In this document: positions 30,401-41,960 of the stretch, piece by piece
How the letters are laid out: each line of letters starts with the position of its first letter
Numbering within the stretch: position 1 is the first letter of the stretch
DNA from: Tetranychus cinnabarinus
Taxonomy: Eukaryota; Arthropoda; Arachnida; Trombidiformes; Tetranychidae
Direction of reading: 5' to 3'
Length of the DNA: 64,000 nt
Assembly: GCA_022266195.1 (NCBI GenBank)
Contig: WHVY01000001.1
Location: 3,596,001 to 3,660,000, forward strand
Notes under the pieces: generated by a model
The model's database searches: none
What the model saw: only the letters and a program-made list of their open reading frames with translations
What the model was told of the DNA's origin: nothing
Made by a program: the position numbers and the translations under genes

Positions 30401-30624
30401 AATCAAATAACTTCAATTTCTATTAGAGATATCAATTAAATAAATAACATTCCCATTATACACTTATTTATTCATCGGATGCAGCAATATCAAGCTAATT
30501 AAACATACCTAATCAAAACAGAGGGTCAATCTTGAAAGGAAAACAACAAACCATACAAGCAACTTAGGAGTGTACAAAGCCTGTTATAATAAAATATTCA
30601 GTTAGCTATATTAAAGAGCAGGAA

Positions 30625-32178
30625 ATGACGGAACGAATGGAGGTGTTGCCAAAATTTAACGATGAAAATACTACTTTAGTATCTTATAGCTCGTTCAACA
30701 GTGATGATGATTCAGTTGCTTGTGTAATATACAAGATGCATCCATCGGACAGTTCACCGCCTTGTGGAAATGATCTTACTGTCGATATGAAAAGTTTTGG
30801 AGAAAAGTCGTCCATTAAATTGTACAACAAGAGATTCTTTATTTTGATTCTCTTCTGTCTGTATTCAGCTTCCAATGCATTCCAGTGGTTACAATATTCA
30901 ATCATTACAAGGAAAATAGCAACTTTTTATCAAATTGATGATCTTTCCGTCAACCTCACTTCACTTATTTACATGTTTGTTTTTGTTCCTGGTATGATTC
31001 CTGCTTCATGGTTACTTAATCGTTTTGGTCTCCGAGTTACTGTTTTGATAGGATCCTTTGGTACCTTTTTGGGGGCTCTTGTAAAATGTGCAAGTCTTGC
31101 TCCAGACAAATTTTGGGTCACCATGGTTGGTCAAACTTTGGTTGCCATTTGTAATTTATTTGTTCTCAGTTTACCGCCAAGAATAGCTGCTGTTTGGTTT
31201 GGCGAACGAGAAGTTTCAACTGCTACCTCGATAGGTGTTTTTGGTAATCAACTTGGTGTCTGTTTTGGTTTTTTTCTTCCTCCTTTGATTGTCACTGCTG
31301 TAACTGCACAAGGCATTGCTTATGAACTTACTTTTGTGGTATATGGAACGGCAGCTTTCACTGGATTGCTTTTTATTGCTGTTTTGGTATTTTTTGAAGA
31401 TAAACCAGAAAAGCCTCCGAGTAATAGTGCAGCGCAAGCAACTATTTTACAAGAAGATGTCAATTTTATGGATTCTCTTAGGATTCTCATCACTGATCTT
31501 AATATGGTTATGTTGACTATAAGCTATGGAATCAACGTTGGAGTCTTCTACGCTATATCAACAGTTCTTGATCAAATGATTGCTTCAGCCTTTCCTGGTT
31601 ATGAGGCTGTGGCAGGTAATATTGGTGCTATTATCACTGTTGTCGGAACAGTTGGCTCTATGGTCAGTGGCTATATACTTGATAAAACTCATAGATACCA
31701 GGAAACCATTCAAGCTCTTTACTTATTTTCATTCCTTGGTTTGATTGGTTTTACCTTGGCTCTTACATTTAATTTATCAATGGTATACATAGTTTCAGCT
31801 TTTCTGGGTTTTTTCATGACTGGTTATCTTCCAATCGGGTTTGAATATGCTGCTGAAATAACTTATCCTCAACCCGAAGGCAACTCGGCTGGAATACTCA
31901 ATGCATCAGCTCAAGTGAGTTTTTTTAAACATTTCCAGTCTATATGGCAATTTTTACATAATCCTCTAATTTTCGATTTCACAATTTATTTATTTCTTTT
32001 TTAGTTTTTTGGAATTATTCTTATTTTTATATCTACTCTGGTGGTTGATCGTTTTGGTCATTTGCCTTGTAATTTAATGCTATGTTCAACTTTACTCGTT
32101 GGTTTAATACTAGCTGCTTTTACTCGTGGTTCCCTTAAGAGACGTGAGGCTACAATGAAAACCAAGGAATTCAGCTAA
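30625..32178 (+). CDS. FLVCR-type transporter (SLC49 family, major facilitator superfamily)
   Basis: Exon 1 is 30625-31914 and exon 2 is 32005-32178, with a 90-bp GT-AG intron. They join in phase 0 to 487 aa, a normal length for the family. A polar N-terminal tail of about 70 residues precedes some 12 hydrophobic segments. Family marks include NAFQWLQYSII in the first membrane segment (W88), ASWLLNRFGLR, LPPRIAAVWFG, FYAISTVLDQ (Y309) and PEGNSAGILNASAQ at the splice site. In vertebrate FLVCR1/2 an aromatic Trp and Tyr at these places line the choline site, and both are kept here. Family members carry choline/ethanolamine and have been linked to haem export. The substrate in this species is inference. 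It converges on PLBD copy A. Confidence 0.92.
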
Positions 32179-33646
32179 TAAATTAATGTGATTGAAGTAC
32201 AAAGTTTGGACTGTAAGTCTGGAAACAATCAAAGCTAATAATGTGAACGTCTATCGATTTATGGGGAATGATTATAATGAATGTAAACTTTACCGTCCTC
32301 TTAACAGTCAAATTCTAGCATGTCTTCCCTGAAGCAAGTGTAAAACACTGAATTGTTCATATTTGTCGAAGTGCCTACCTAATTGTCATTTATTTAAACA
32401 AAAACACGTATAATATTTCTCAATTTTACTGGATTTCTACTATCAAGGTTTTTAATCGAGCAGCTCTAATGAACAAGGCAAGCGTGTCTTTCAATTCTTT
32501 CTGTGATTATCCTAACAATTGTTCACGGAATTTGTTTATTTACCTCAAAACAACTGAATCATTTATATTTTAATGTTATCCAATGTTTTTCTATGATTCT
32601 ATCCTGGTTATTTATTAATCTTATTGTTGACTCTCAATTATTTCAGTCAGGAAACGAATCTCTAATCAACGAATCAATTTTTTTCACAAAACCAAACTAT
32701 CAAATTGTTCAAATTAAATTAAATCTAATAAAAGTAAACTTTTATCACCGATAAATGATGTAATTTAATTCAATTAGCTTCAATTGGACTAGATCATTTG
32801 ACATAGAATGTTTGAAAAGCATATTTTTCATTCAAGTACATCTTAAATTAATTTACGCAATTTTACACGAAAAAAGCTCGGAGCGGGAGAAATATAAATT
32901 TCAAAGATAATCAAAGGGTGACTTACTTTAGGAATCGAGGTGAGCTGTATGAAGATCGATACTGCTGTCTTACAGGTGAGTCTTGACTGCTGTCGTGATT
33001 TAGAATCTGTGTAAAGTTCATCTTTAAAAACGATTCAATTTTAACTGCATTCAATGAGCTCGTTCTGAGAAGCAGATTAAACCAGCAAAACAAACAAAAA
33101 TCTCATGTGAACATTTTTAACAATCTCATTCATCTGTGCCATTATTACAGTTCTAATTACCGTTACAACGATCTTTGGGAAAAGAGTAACAAGAAACTGA
33201 CCCAAAACAGTTATTAAATGTGATTTCTCATCCTACCATCTATTCCTGTCTAAACCAGAGGCAGGATCTATCTAAATCCTGCCTCTGGTTGGATTGATAA
33301 TGTCAATGGTCTATCAGAATTTCTTGAATTTTCAGTAAAGGTATAATCCGGAGGATATGCGTGGTGGAAAAGTTTGTGGTACTTTAGAACGTTATTACAC
33401 ATTAGAAAACTCATAAAACTATGCAAACAGTCAGAGTAATTGGCGACAGATTGATGATAATAACTAAAAGGGTAAGGTTTTTAGTCATATTATATTTTTA
33501 TAATATTTAATCCATACTTGATAGGCCTTCCTAACCGGTTAAATCGTGATTACTATTGCTATTTAAACAATGCGCTTTTATTTAGACTGCAGATTTTTAG
33601 ATAATAGCTTTCGCAAATATTAATACAATCACAGAAATATTGTTGA
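32179..33646. other. Intergenic region between FLVCR and PLBD copy A
   Basis: Bases 32641-32750 resemble 45320-45420, the sequence just downstream of PLBD copy B, so they belong to the duplicated block. The next ~0.9 kb (about 32755-33640) has no counterpart at copy B and contains a perfect hairpin at 33253-33290. A TTTATT at 33577-33582 is an AATAAA on the minus strand and could end PLBD-A. Confidence 0.55.
33253..33290. repeat. Perfect 15-bp hairpin
   Basis: Bases 33253-33267 are the exact reverse complement of 33276-33290, with an 8-base loop. The stem is GC-rich in AT-rich surroundings. Function unknown. Confidence 0.9.
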
Positions 33647-35422
33647 TTAGAAATAAACAGGCTTGAAAACCCATAGATCAGGATGTCCTTTATGGACTAA
33701 TTCATCTTTCATCGTGAAATTAGACCAAGCGAATGGAGGTACATTATCGTATGTTGGTCCACTTATCGCGTACATTTGTAGTTTCTTAAATAACTCAAAT
33801 GAAGTTACTTTTGCGTCAACGGCAGCTTCATTGATTACTCCTTGTGATGGTATGTGATATAAGCCATTTGGATCATTGAGATCACCTCGACAGGCAATAC
33901 TCATTGATGCTGAATAAGGAGGAGTACAGTTACATCTTGATTCAGGATCTTGAGTATAATTGTTATATCGAAGTAATTGAAGTAATGATTTATGATCATA
34001 AGCTTCAGTATGTTTACGTCTGAATAGTTTTGCTCTAGGATTTTGTTCATGCACATAAAAATCACCATATTGTTTGACTAAATCAGGATAACCAGCTATT
34101 TGATAAGTCTTCTGAAAATAAGGAATATTATAACTCGCCCAATAACCATTTTTAACCAAAATTGAGCTCATGTCACCATAAACCATACTTCCAGGCATTT
34201 GTTCAACAATCCATAATAAATTAGTATAGTTTCTTGTTGATCCAGGAACAAATTTAGAATAGTCAACAATTATGAATTGATTATTATAAGTTCCACTATT
34301 ATATCGCTCAAAGTTTTGTGCCCATGATTTACCATCTCGTGCCAATCTGTTAGCAACCATAGTCCTAATCATGGTCAAAACACAGCCTTTGGGACGAATC
34401 AATTTAAGACTGGTTACATTGTGATTACCATTTGTTGTCTCGGCAACTGCTAATCCTGATGAAATTATGTAAAAATCGTCAATAGAAAATATAATTCCCG
34501 GATAAGATGACATTGAAATGGTTGAACCTGGAACAGTTTTATCTGAAGATTGGACTTGTTTAAAGTTGAACTCATATTTTTTCAAAACTCGAAGCATATA
34601 ACTAAATTGAGTCCATGTATTATGTCCAATCAATAAATCATTACCAGAATACCGAACCAATGATGAACAAAATGATTGACCAACAGCAAGAGTTTTAACT
34701 GTTCTGTTTAATGCACTTTCTAAATCCATTATATCAGCAACTGTGTTAACTAAATAAACTTTGCCCGTTGTGTTAACTCGATAGCCAGGTTGATAGCTCG
34801 ATTTTGAGTTTATAGCTTCTTCCATTCCAGTCAACTGATCCAAAATAAGACCTACATGATGCCAATATGGATCAGTGTCTCGTTTATTATTTGCTTCTTG
34901 TTCAATATAAGCTTCATTTTGGGCGAAAAAGTTGAATGCTCGTTGACAAAAGGCTGCTTCAACTCCTTCACAATATTTTTCCCATAAATTGCCATAATGC
35001 ATATTAATCAAATCCTTTGTTAGATATCCTTCAATGTAACCAGCGAGGTAGGCAAGAGTTGAATCGTTGTAGTTTGACTCAGGTTTGGTCCAAACATGAA
35101 GTCGAGCCCATCTATTAAATCAAGTAGAGATTGAATCAATCAAAATATTCATACTAACATATTCACTTCAATTAAAGTTCACTTACCCTGTAGCATTGAT
35201 TTGATTCTCGAATGAAGCACATACTGGATATGAACTGGTCGACCAATCCTCTTTATCAACGGTTAAGAAAGATATTTTATGATCGTTGGCTAAATCTATA
35301 CATATTTCTCCACATTTAGCTAATTGTGAAAAACTTAAGGTTAGTATAACAAAATACAAAATCATATTTCTGTCGATGGCTAAACTATCCATAGATACAA
35401 CAAGAAGGAAATGGTTTTTCAT
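33647..35422 (-). CDS. Phospholipase B-like protein, copy A (lamina-ancestor/PLBD family)
   Basis: Minus strand: exon 1 is 35422-35187 and exon 2 is 35111-33647, with a 75-bp intron. From the first in-frame ATG this gives 566 aa. A later ATG at 35365 starts directly at a clean signal peptide (MILYFVILTLSFSQLAKC), giving 547 aa, and may be the true start. The family comprises N-terminal nucleophile hydrolases of lysosomes or secretions that mature by self-cleavage before a cysteine. GQSFCSSLVR holds that cysteine (residue 227), and GHNTW follows. NNQFIIVDYSKF and PYFQKTYQIAGYP are further family motifs. Many N-glycosylation sequons are present. A close paralogue lies 12 kb away (45462-47240). 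The substrate is unknown: family members are named for phospholipase B but their activity is debated. Confidence 0.92.
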
Positions 35423-35988
35423 GCAAAGCAATACAATTTATAATGTATTTAACATCATATCTGATCTTGATATAACACTTGAGTTTCCAGTTATCATCGA
35501 AAAAAAGACAACCTAAGATCAACTTGTTATTATTTTATTTTATGAAAAACAATAAACCTTCCATGAAGTTCACTCTTTACGTATCTGACAATAAATTTTC
35601 TGAACAATAACACAATAAATAATAGCGAACTGGACATTTTCCATAGAAAATAAAACTTGAGCATCACCTGACAATGTATTGTTGGAGATAAAAAATGATT
35701 TAGTTCAATAACATTTGATTAGGTTTTTGCTCAATCCATGAAGCTTAGTTAAGATGACGAGAAGAAAATTCTAATTCTAGAAAACACAAAACAATTGAGG
35801 AAATAAATGAGTTCCGAAATGTCAAGTCATTCAAGAGAAAGAAGTTCAATGAATAACACACATGCTTAAAAATTTTGTCCGTGCGAGTTCAAAAAATAAG
35901 ATAAAGGTTTGTAATTCATACAGAAAAATCAAACTCACTAACTCAAGAACTAACTCAAATTAACTCAAACAAAATGACTCTGGTCATC

Positions 35989-36040
35989 TGAATTCAATTG
36001 AAGTTCAATGCTTAAAGCTGTCTTTGAAAAAATAGAAGAA
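35989..36040 (-). pseudogene. Remnant of PINK1 3' coding exon
   Basis: About 50 bases match the region 47949-48003 of the intact PINK1 gene with few differences (for example CTGAATTCAATTGA, then TTAAAG, then CTTTGAAAAA and TAGAAGA, in the same order). The match sits at the same side of PLBD-A as PINK1 sits relative to PLBD-B. It is a relic of a block duplication and cannot code. Confidence 0.7.
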
Positions 36041-36300
36041 TTTTCTTATCACTTGTAGATTTAAAATTTAATTTGACAGTAAAGTTCAATTATTTTGAAG
36101 CAGAATGTCACACCGACGTTATCCAAAGACCGATATTGATGGAATCACGGTATTTAAAATAAAGGTCAAAGATGCCAAAATAGTCGGTAGTAATACTCCA
36201 ACAATTGCTATATCTTCATCTAATTAACACTTTACACTGCTTGTGGTCGAAAAACGCAAGAAAATTGGGAAAAATTTGTACAACCAACCTTGGACATATG
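36041..36300 (+). pseudogene. 5' fragment of the tandem-repeat protein gene
   Basis: An ATG at 36105 opens a 40-codon frame beginning MSHRRYPKTD and holding GSNTPTIAI. It stops at 36227. The intact gene at 52155 begins MSRRRYPKTD and has SNTPTIAIAPSDYEHLY at the same place. The 5' flank also matches (TTTGACAGT and AGCAGAATGTC before the start). After the stop, a shifted frame still reads LYTACGRKTQEN, like the LYAADDRK part of a repeat unit, so a frameshift truncated the copy. Confidence 0.8.
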
Positions 36301-37426
36301 ATTAAAGGTACCATTTTCCGACTTTGAAGAATTGCCAAACAAATAATCCGATTTTCTGTTGACTACTTTAACGGGGTAAAAAATTTTACATTTTCTTTAT
36401 CAATCGATGTAATAAAAATAATACGAGGCATGAGAAATAAGCTTTGGAAAGTCCGAACCATTGACTGGCACGCTCAGTATAAATTTAAGAAGTGAAGCTG
36501 CAATAATGAAAAGATAAAGTATAATTAAAGATACTTATTAATAAATCGTTGTTGGCAGTGGCCTAAAAATTGAAGTGTAAAAGTATTGAGATAAATATTA
36601 TGAGTATTACCATCTCATTTGAAATTGGATCATTGAAGTTGTCTGATATTGAAGAAATGAGAATTTTTTAAGCTAAAAAAGCTTTGAATGAAAGGTTACA
36701 ACCGAAAATAGCTCGAGGAAATGTTAAAACCATTGAAAGTTCCCTTTAAAAGGTCATCAGGTGACCCGAGTCATATTTTTACTGGAATAAAGGTTACTGT
36801 TGGTTATGGCTAACACAAAGAGCTCATGAAAGTTTACGCCTTAACCATGCTAAACCATGTTCTGTTTTCAACGGAAATTTTAAAATTTGAATTGATTGGC
36901 TACTATCTATCGATGAAAATCGATTTTTTTAATCGATGATCCAGATATCGATTTATATCAACCGCCAGAGGTCCAAGCACACGTTACTCTTTGCACAAGA
37001 TTATTATCAACCAAAAACAAGTGAAGTGTCACCAAAGAGTAGGTTACTTTACTCTCTGTCACTCACTCATCTCACCTCATCATTTTCCTGTTATCTCTTT
37101 TTTTAATTGATTCATTTTTGTCACCCGGTAACCACCATTTTTATTTTATTGTATAGATCCAAACATTTTATAAAATTCAATTCACCTGTGTGCCTTATTT
37201 CCATTTTTCCTACTACCTGTTGCTTAAAATTCTAGTTTTTTAAGTGTACTCATATTATATTTTCCTCTTCTATTCTGTCTTAATTGTGCATATTTTTATC
37301 CACTTCAATTTTTTTAACCCGACAACAATTTCCATTGTCTTGGATTACCTATCAACTCACCTGTTTCCTTGACTCTGCATCTATTGTATTACTCTTGTGT
37401 GCCATAATACCTAACCAACTATAGCG
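36301..37426. other. Region upstream of the caspase gene
   Basis: No coding sequence is apparent. Four ATCGAT hexamers lie within 36909-36952, about 475 bases before the start codon, followed by pyrimidine-rich DNA that is probably promoter and 5' UTR. Confidence 0.6.
36909..36952. promoter_or_regulatory. Cluster of four ATCGAT motifs
   Basis: ATCGAT occurs at 36909, 36919, 36932 and 36947. It is the core of the fly DRE/BEAF-type promoter element (TATCGATA). A promoter role for the caspase gene is inference. Confidence 0.45.
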
Positions 37427-39895
37427 ATGACTCAACCAGTACTAGATCGTTATATGGAAATTATTTTAACCAATCTCAATCGTTTGATTCCTCTTATTAA
37501 TGGTAACTTTATTTGTGATCTTATTGCTTATCGTGAGGTCCTTACAGAGGATGATTGGAAGATTATCAGTGTAAGTTTTTTTGTTTTCTTAAAACCAATA
37601 CCAACTATCTACTACCTTAAACCTCTTTTTGATCAGCAATTAACGGCTTAAGATTCAACGATTATATTAACCGTGGCGGATTCGCCGACCCTTCTTAATT
37701 GAGTTCGTATTAATCAGAGAAATGTTGCTGATTTTCAAATTTACGACTCGATTTAAAATTTAAGCTTTAACTCTTTTTTTCAAACAAAGAGAACTGTTAC
37801 CAGATTTAAAACATTTTTACTCGGGACAGTTAAATAACTAGTCTTTAGATGTCAGGCAAGTTGGGTTCATCTCATTGTTAGCTCTTAACTGATAACTTTT
37901 TCCAGGCCTTCACTTTTTTGGTCAAAGGTCTAATCATCAGCTAATTCAATCTCTCCTTCAAAATTCCATACCAAACTGTTTTTTGAAGCTATTTTTGTCT
38001 TGTTCAATCAAGCGGTAATCTGTAACCAAAAACTTCCCGGTAAATGTTAGTCTATGTGACGAAAACGGAATGTGGGTAATTACAGGTTCATTCACATCTA
38101 ATTTACGAGAAATAATGACCACTTGCCTGTAATTACTCTGTGAGACTTTAACTCCTACCCTTTAAATACTTATTTGTTAAAAACTTCTGCTATTCGATTA
38201 GTTAATTTTTGTTTATTATCTTTACTTCAATTAGTCAAAAGAGGACAACTACTCCAAGACTGAGAGTCTTTTACTGGCCATCGGACGAGCTGGATCAGAA
38301 GCTATGACTGCCTTGAAAGACATATTGGCGATAACTGAAAACTATCGAGCAATTGAGATACTCAATTCTGGTACTGTTCACGATGAAACGTGTACTCATT
38401 GTTATTCAGTGACAGATTATTCCCAAGATGGTGGGAATTGTCCAAATTCAAGTCGTCATCTAGTTAGCGAATGCAGAAGGCCTCGTAGTAGGACTATATC
38501 TTACTTTGATGTCAATGACCATGGAGATCCAGCAGCAGCTCAGAATGAAATCAATCTTGCCAGTATAGAGGAGGAAATTTTGCAATCTACAGCAACAAGA
38601 ACAGTTTCCCTTAAACCCGAACGTCAATTTATTGTTAAGGTAGATGGTGAGATGAAACAAGGAGAGGACATCTATGACCTTAAATCGAATCCTAGGGGCT
38701 ACTGTTTGATTGTAAACAACATCGACTTTGAAATTTTCGAACAACGATTATCAGCTGAAGAAGATGGAGTCTTTCTCGCCTCAATATTTGAACAACTTGG
38801 CTTCGAAATGAATTATTTTAAAAATTTGACAGCTAGTGATATTGAAGCTATATTTCAAAAGTATTCAAAAATGGAGGAATTGAAGGAACATGATGCTCTC
38901 GTTTGTGTCATCATGTCCCATGGAGCTAAAAGAGATATTATTGTTGGATCTGACGGACTCTATGTCCGTCTTGAAACTCTTTTATCTTACTTCAATAATT
39001 TTAACTGTCCACACTTGATGAATAAACCAAAGCTTTTTTTCATTCAAGCTTGTAGAGGAGGTAAGTATTTGACTTTTTTTCCATCAGAATTACATTTAAG
39101 TTTATCCATTCTGAGTCATAATTATGGCAATATTAATGAAAAACAGAAAAATATACAAACGTCATCCAAAAAATCAACAACAATCTGACTAGTATTCATA
39201 TTTTTATATTTATCTATTATGTTACATCATAGTGAACCAAAACAATTGATCATTTTGTTGACTATTAGGTTTACTTTAAGCCATTTAGATGTCATTTTCT
39301 AACAAATCAGATTGTAGGTGAATTCAAATCAAGAGTAAAACTTCAATCTTTAGTATCTTGATAAATTATTGATGTCCATTTTTTAATTGACCAACAAGTG
39401 TTTTTAATGCAGATTGATTATTAAAATTTATATTCTTTTATATTCTATTCATTTGATTAGAGGAATACGATTTTGGCACATTAGATGAAACCACTACTGC
39501 CGATGCTGGTCCAATCCCTGGTCCCGTCGTTTTCGCAAAAGGATTTGATAAAGATCGTGTGCCAACATGGAGTGACATGTGTATTGTTCAATCAACAGTT
39601 CAAGGTAAATTAATTCTTCATTTTTTTATTGTTGCATAAAAATTAATATCTCTTTTCTTCATCAGGTTATGTTGCATTGCGAAGTCTTCGATCTGGATCG
39701 TGGTTTGCTGAAGCATTAGGACAAGCTCTGGTTGATCATGCATGGGAAAAAAGTCTCCATGAAATATTAATGGTCGTCAGTTCTAAACTTACCAAGAGAC
39801 AGGGTAAAGATAGTGTTAAACAAGCCATTGAAGTTATCTGGCGTGGTTGGAATAAGAACTTTTTCTTCAATCCCGGATTATATTCTTCCGAATAA
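37427..39895 (+). CDS. Initiator caspase with N-terminal CARD (Dronc/caspase-9-like)
   Basis: Exons are 37427-37570, 38235-39060, 39461-39604 and 39666-39895. They join in frame to 447 aa. Residues 1 to about 90 form a CARD-like helical region (NLNRLIPLING, YREVLTEDDW, then TESLLLAIGRAG), the fold used to dock on Apaf-1-type adaptors. The large subunit has RGYCLIVNN, the catalytic histidine in MSHGA (H278) and the catalytic cysteine in QACRGE (C321). The small subunit follows an Asp-containing linker (about 325-345) with VPTWSDMCIV and ALRSLRSGSWF, which forms the substrate pocket, and ends with FFFNPGLY. All key residues are present, so it should be an active cysteine protease for apoptosis. 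Its active-site pentad is QACRG rather than the unusual PFCRG of fly Dronc. Confidence 0.93.
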
Positions 39896-40121
39896 AGTGT
39901 CATAATTAACATTGCTTTTTGTTGATCTCAAAAAAATATCTTTAGCCCTGATTTTTGTTGATAATATGTAAATTTGTACATAATCACTGTTACATCAACT
40001 CATTACTAATAACAGTTTTACCTTTAGTAAAATTTTTTACCTTTCTATTCCATATTCTAACTAATATCATTTTGTCTACATTTTGCATATTTATTTGATA
40101 TTTCGCTCTTGTAAAAAAAAC

Positions 40122-40127
40122 AATAAA
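40122..40127 (+). promoter_or_regulatory. Candidate polyadenylation signal of the caspase gene
   Basis: AATAAA lies 227 bases after the stop codon. A perfect 10-bp hairpin begins 4 bases later (40132-40155). Confidence 0.45.
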
Positions 40128-40131
40128 AAAC

Positions 40132-40155
40132 GGTCCAAATTGTTGAATTTGGACC
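40132..40155. repeat. Perfect 10-bp hairpin
   Basis: GGTCCAAATT and AATTTGGACC surround a 4-base loop. It sits just after the caspase polyadenylation signal and just before the repeat-rich region. Confidence 0.85.
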
Positions 40156-41254
40156 AATTTACCAATATTTAATTGTAATGATTTATTGATCAAGAATCAA
40201 ATTCAAGCATTTTTCAAAAATAAATGTCACTGTCAATGTTACTTGAAAAATATCCTCAAATTTATCGATTTCAAATTAAAGTAAATAACAAATAATAATT
40301 ACAATCAAAATTTAAAATTCATTTACACGCCAAAATGATGAGCAAAAGAAATTTTGATATCTTGTAATAAATTTTGTGAACATAACCTTTTGTTATCCGA
40401 GTCTCAACCAAATCAGTTTTCGAAAAAATCGAGTACAAAATTGAAACTTCGATCGCCTTTTGTGCAATAATTATTACAAGCACATTTTTACATGAAATTT
40501 ATTTCTGTGTTGAAACTTCTTATTGCCAACCAGAAAATACACTTATTCACAGGGATGAAATTTTCTGTTTCTTATAAAATAGATCACTTCGATTTTGAGT
40601 TTGACTTGTTGCTTCGATTGACGGAAAGAGTTCGAGAGCTGAAATTTATTTTTTGCCCATTAAAATTGTCCCTACACATCAATTTTGAAACAATTTTTTT
40701 CCATTTATAAATAGTTCCTCTAATTTTGGGAATTGGTCTTAAAACTTTGCGACTCAATATTTCGAGAATCATAGCCCCTACGATCCCCATTTTTTCACCA
40801 ATTCAATTCTTTACTGATGAATAATTCAATGCAATTTAATAAATTTCCATTAAGGCCTTCGACTAATGATATTTTGGTTGTGAATGTGCAACAAACGATT
40901 TCTTTTAAAAACAAAACTCATCTCAACCCATTTCTTGATAAATAAACCAATTTTCTGGCTAAACTTTCAAAGCAAATGCAAAGAGTGCTGCAAAAGACTC
41001 GATAATTTGAATAAAGAGTTCAGACATTGTGGGTTTGTAGGGGCATAAAAACTTAGTCTATTGGTTCTATTGAATAATTCTTCCGATAGACTGTTTTCGA
41101 GAAAATCGAGGCCAAAGTTGAAACTTCGATCGTCTTTTGTGCAGCTGCTCGACCAGATTTTCTCATCAAAATCATTTTAACTAATGTACCTTTTTATTGC
41201 AAACCAGAAAAAAAACTTATTTCGTTCAATAAAATTTTCTATTTCTTGTGAAGA

Positions 41255-41960
41255 AGATAACTTCGATTTTAGGTTTAACCTGGTTTTTCGAGAGACCGTT
41301 AGTGTTAGAGACATGAAACTCATTTTTTACCCATAAAAATCTTCTCTAAATGTTAATATGCAAACATTTTTTTCAGTTCATAAACAGTTCTCTTGATTTC
41401 GGTCATTATTATTAAAACTTTGAGCATAGATATCTCGAGTTTCATAGCGCTTACAGTCATTATTCTTTGACTAATCATTAGACATTACAATAAGCACTAA
41501 TATAGTATGAAGAAATCCAAGAGATGATATAACCTCATTCCTGTAATAGCGAATATCCATCTAACACATCATGAGGTTTGTGTTTAAGTAACCATTTAGC
41601 TTTATTCACTATTGTAAACCAGAAAGCAAATCTAATAACATTATTACAATGGTTAATACGATTCTAGCACATTTCGTGGAATCTTGCATCACCCAATATT
41701 TCAATATAACATATCTTATGATAGAAGCTAATGTTTGATGCGAGAATGGGGATTGCAAGCGCTACCATTCTCGTAATATCGATGTTCAAAGTTCTAAGAC
41801 TAATGATCGAGATTAAGAGATCTGTTTATAAAATGAAAAAATTAAACGCATATTGACATTCAGAAACAATTTATAAGAGCGGAAAATGAGTATCAGGTCT
41901 CTAACTCTCACAGTCACTCGAAAGACCAAGTTAAACCTAAAATCGAAGTTACCTCTTTTA
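41255..41960 (+). mobile_element. Foldback/MITE-like element 1
   Basis: About 700 bases begin with the AACTTCGATTTTAGGTTTAA module and end with its reverse complement. The arms (terminal inverted repeats) are about 200 bases and imperfect. There is a unique centre of about 280 bases and no coding capacity. Element 2 is an inverted copy and element 3 a same-orientation copy. Confidence 0.7.

Larger units (their letters stand above)
11114..30624. other. 19.5-kb gene-poor region
   Basis: After the KLF 3' UTR I see no supportable gene up to the FLVCR start. Open frames are short, AT-rich or low-complexity, and several begin with non-ATG codons. The DNA holds purine tracts (about 12570-12680, 22760-22995, 23125-23172, 26465-26515), a Ser-encoding pyrimidine tract (about 16965-17080) and small microsatellites. 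It may be regulatory DNA for KLF, hold non-coding RNAs, or contain decayed genes. Confidence 0.5.

Noticed and set aside
32503..32754. 83-codon open frame downstream of FLVCR
   Set aside because: It starts with a non-ATG codon, is AT-rich, and the part shared with 45320-45420 is not conserved as protein.
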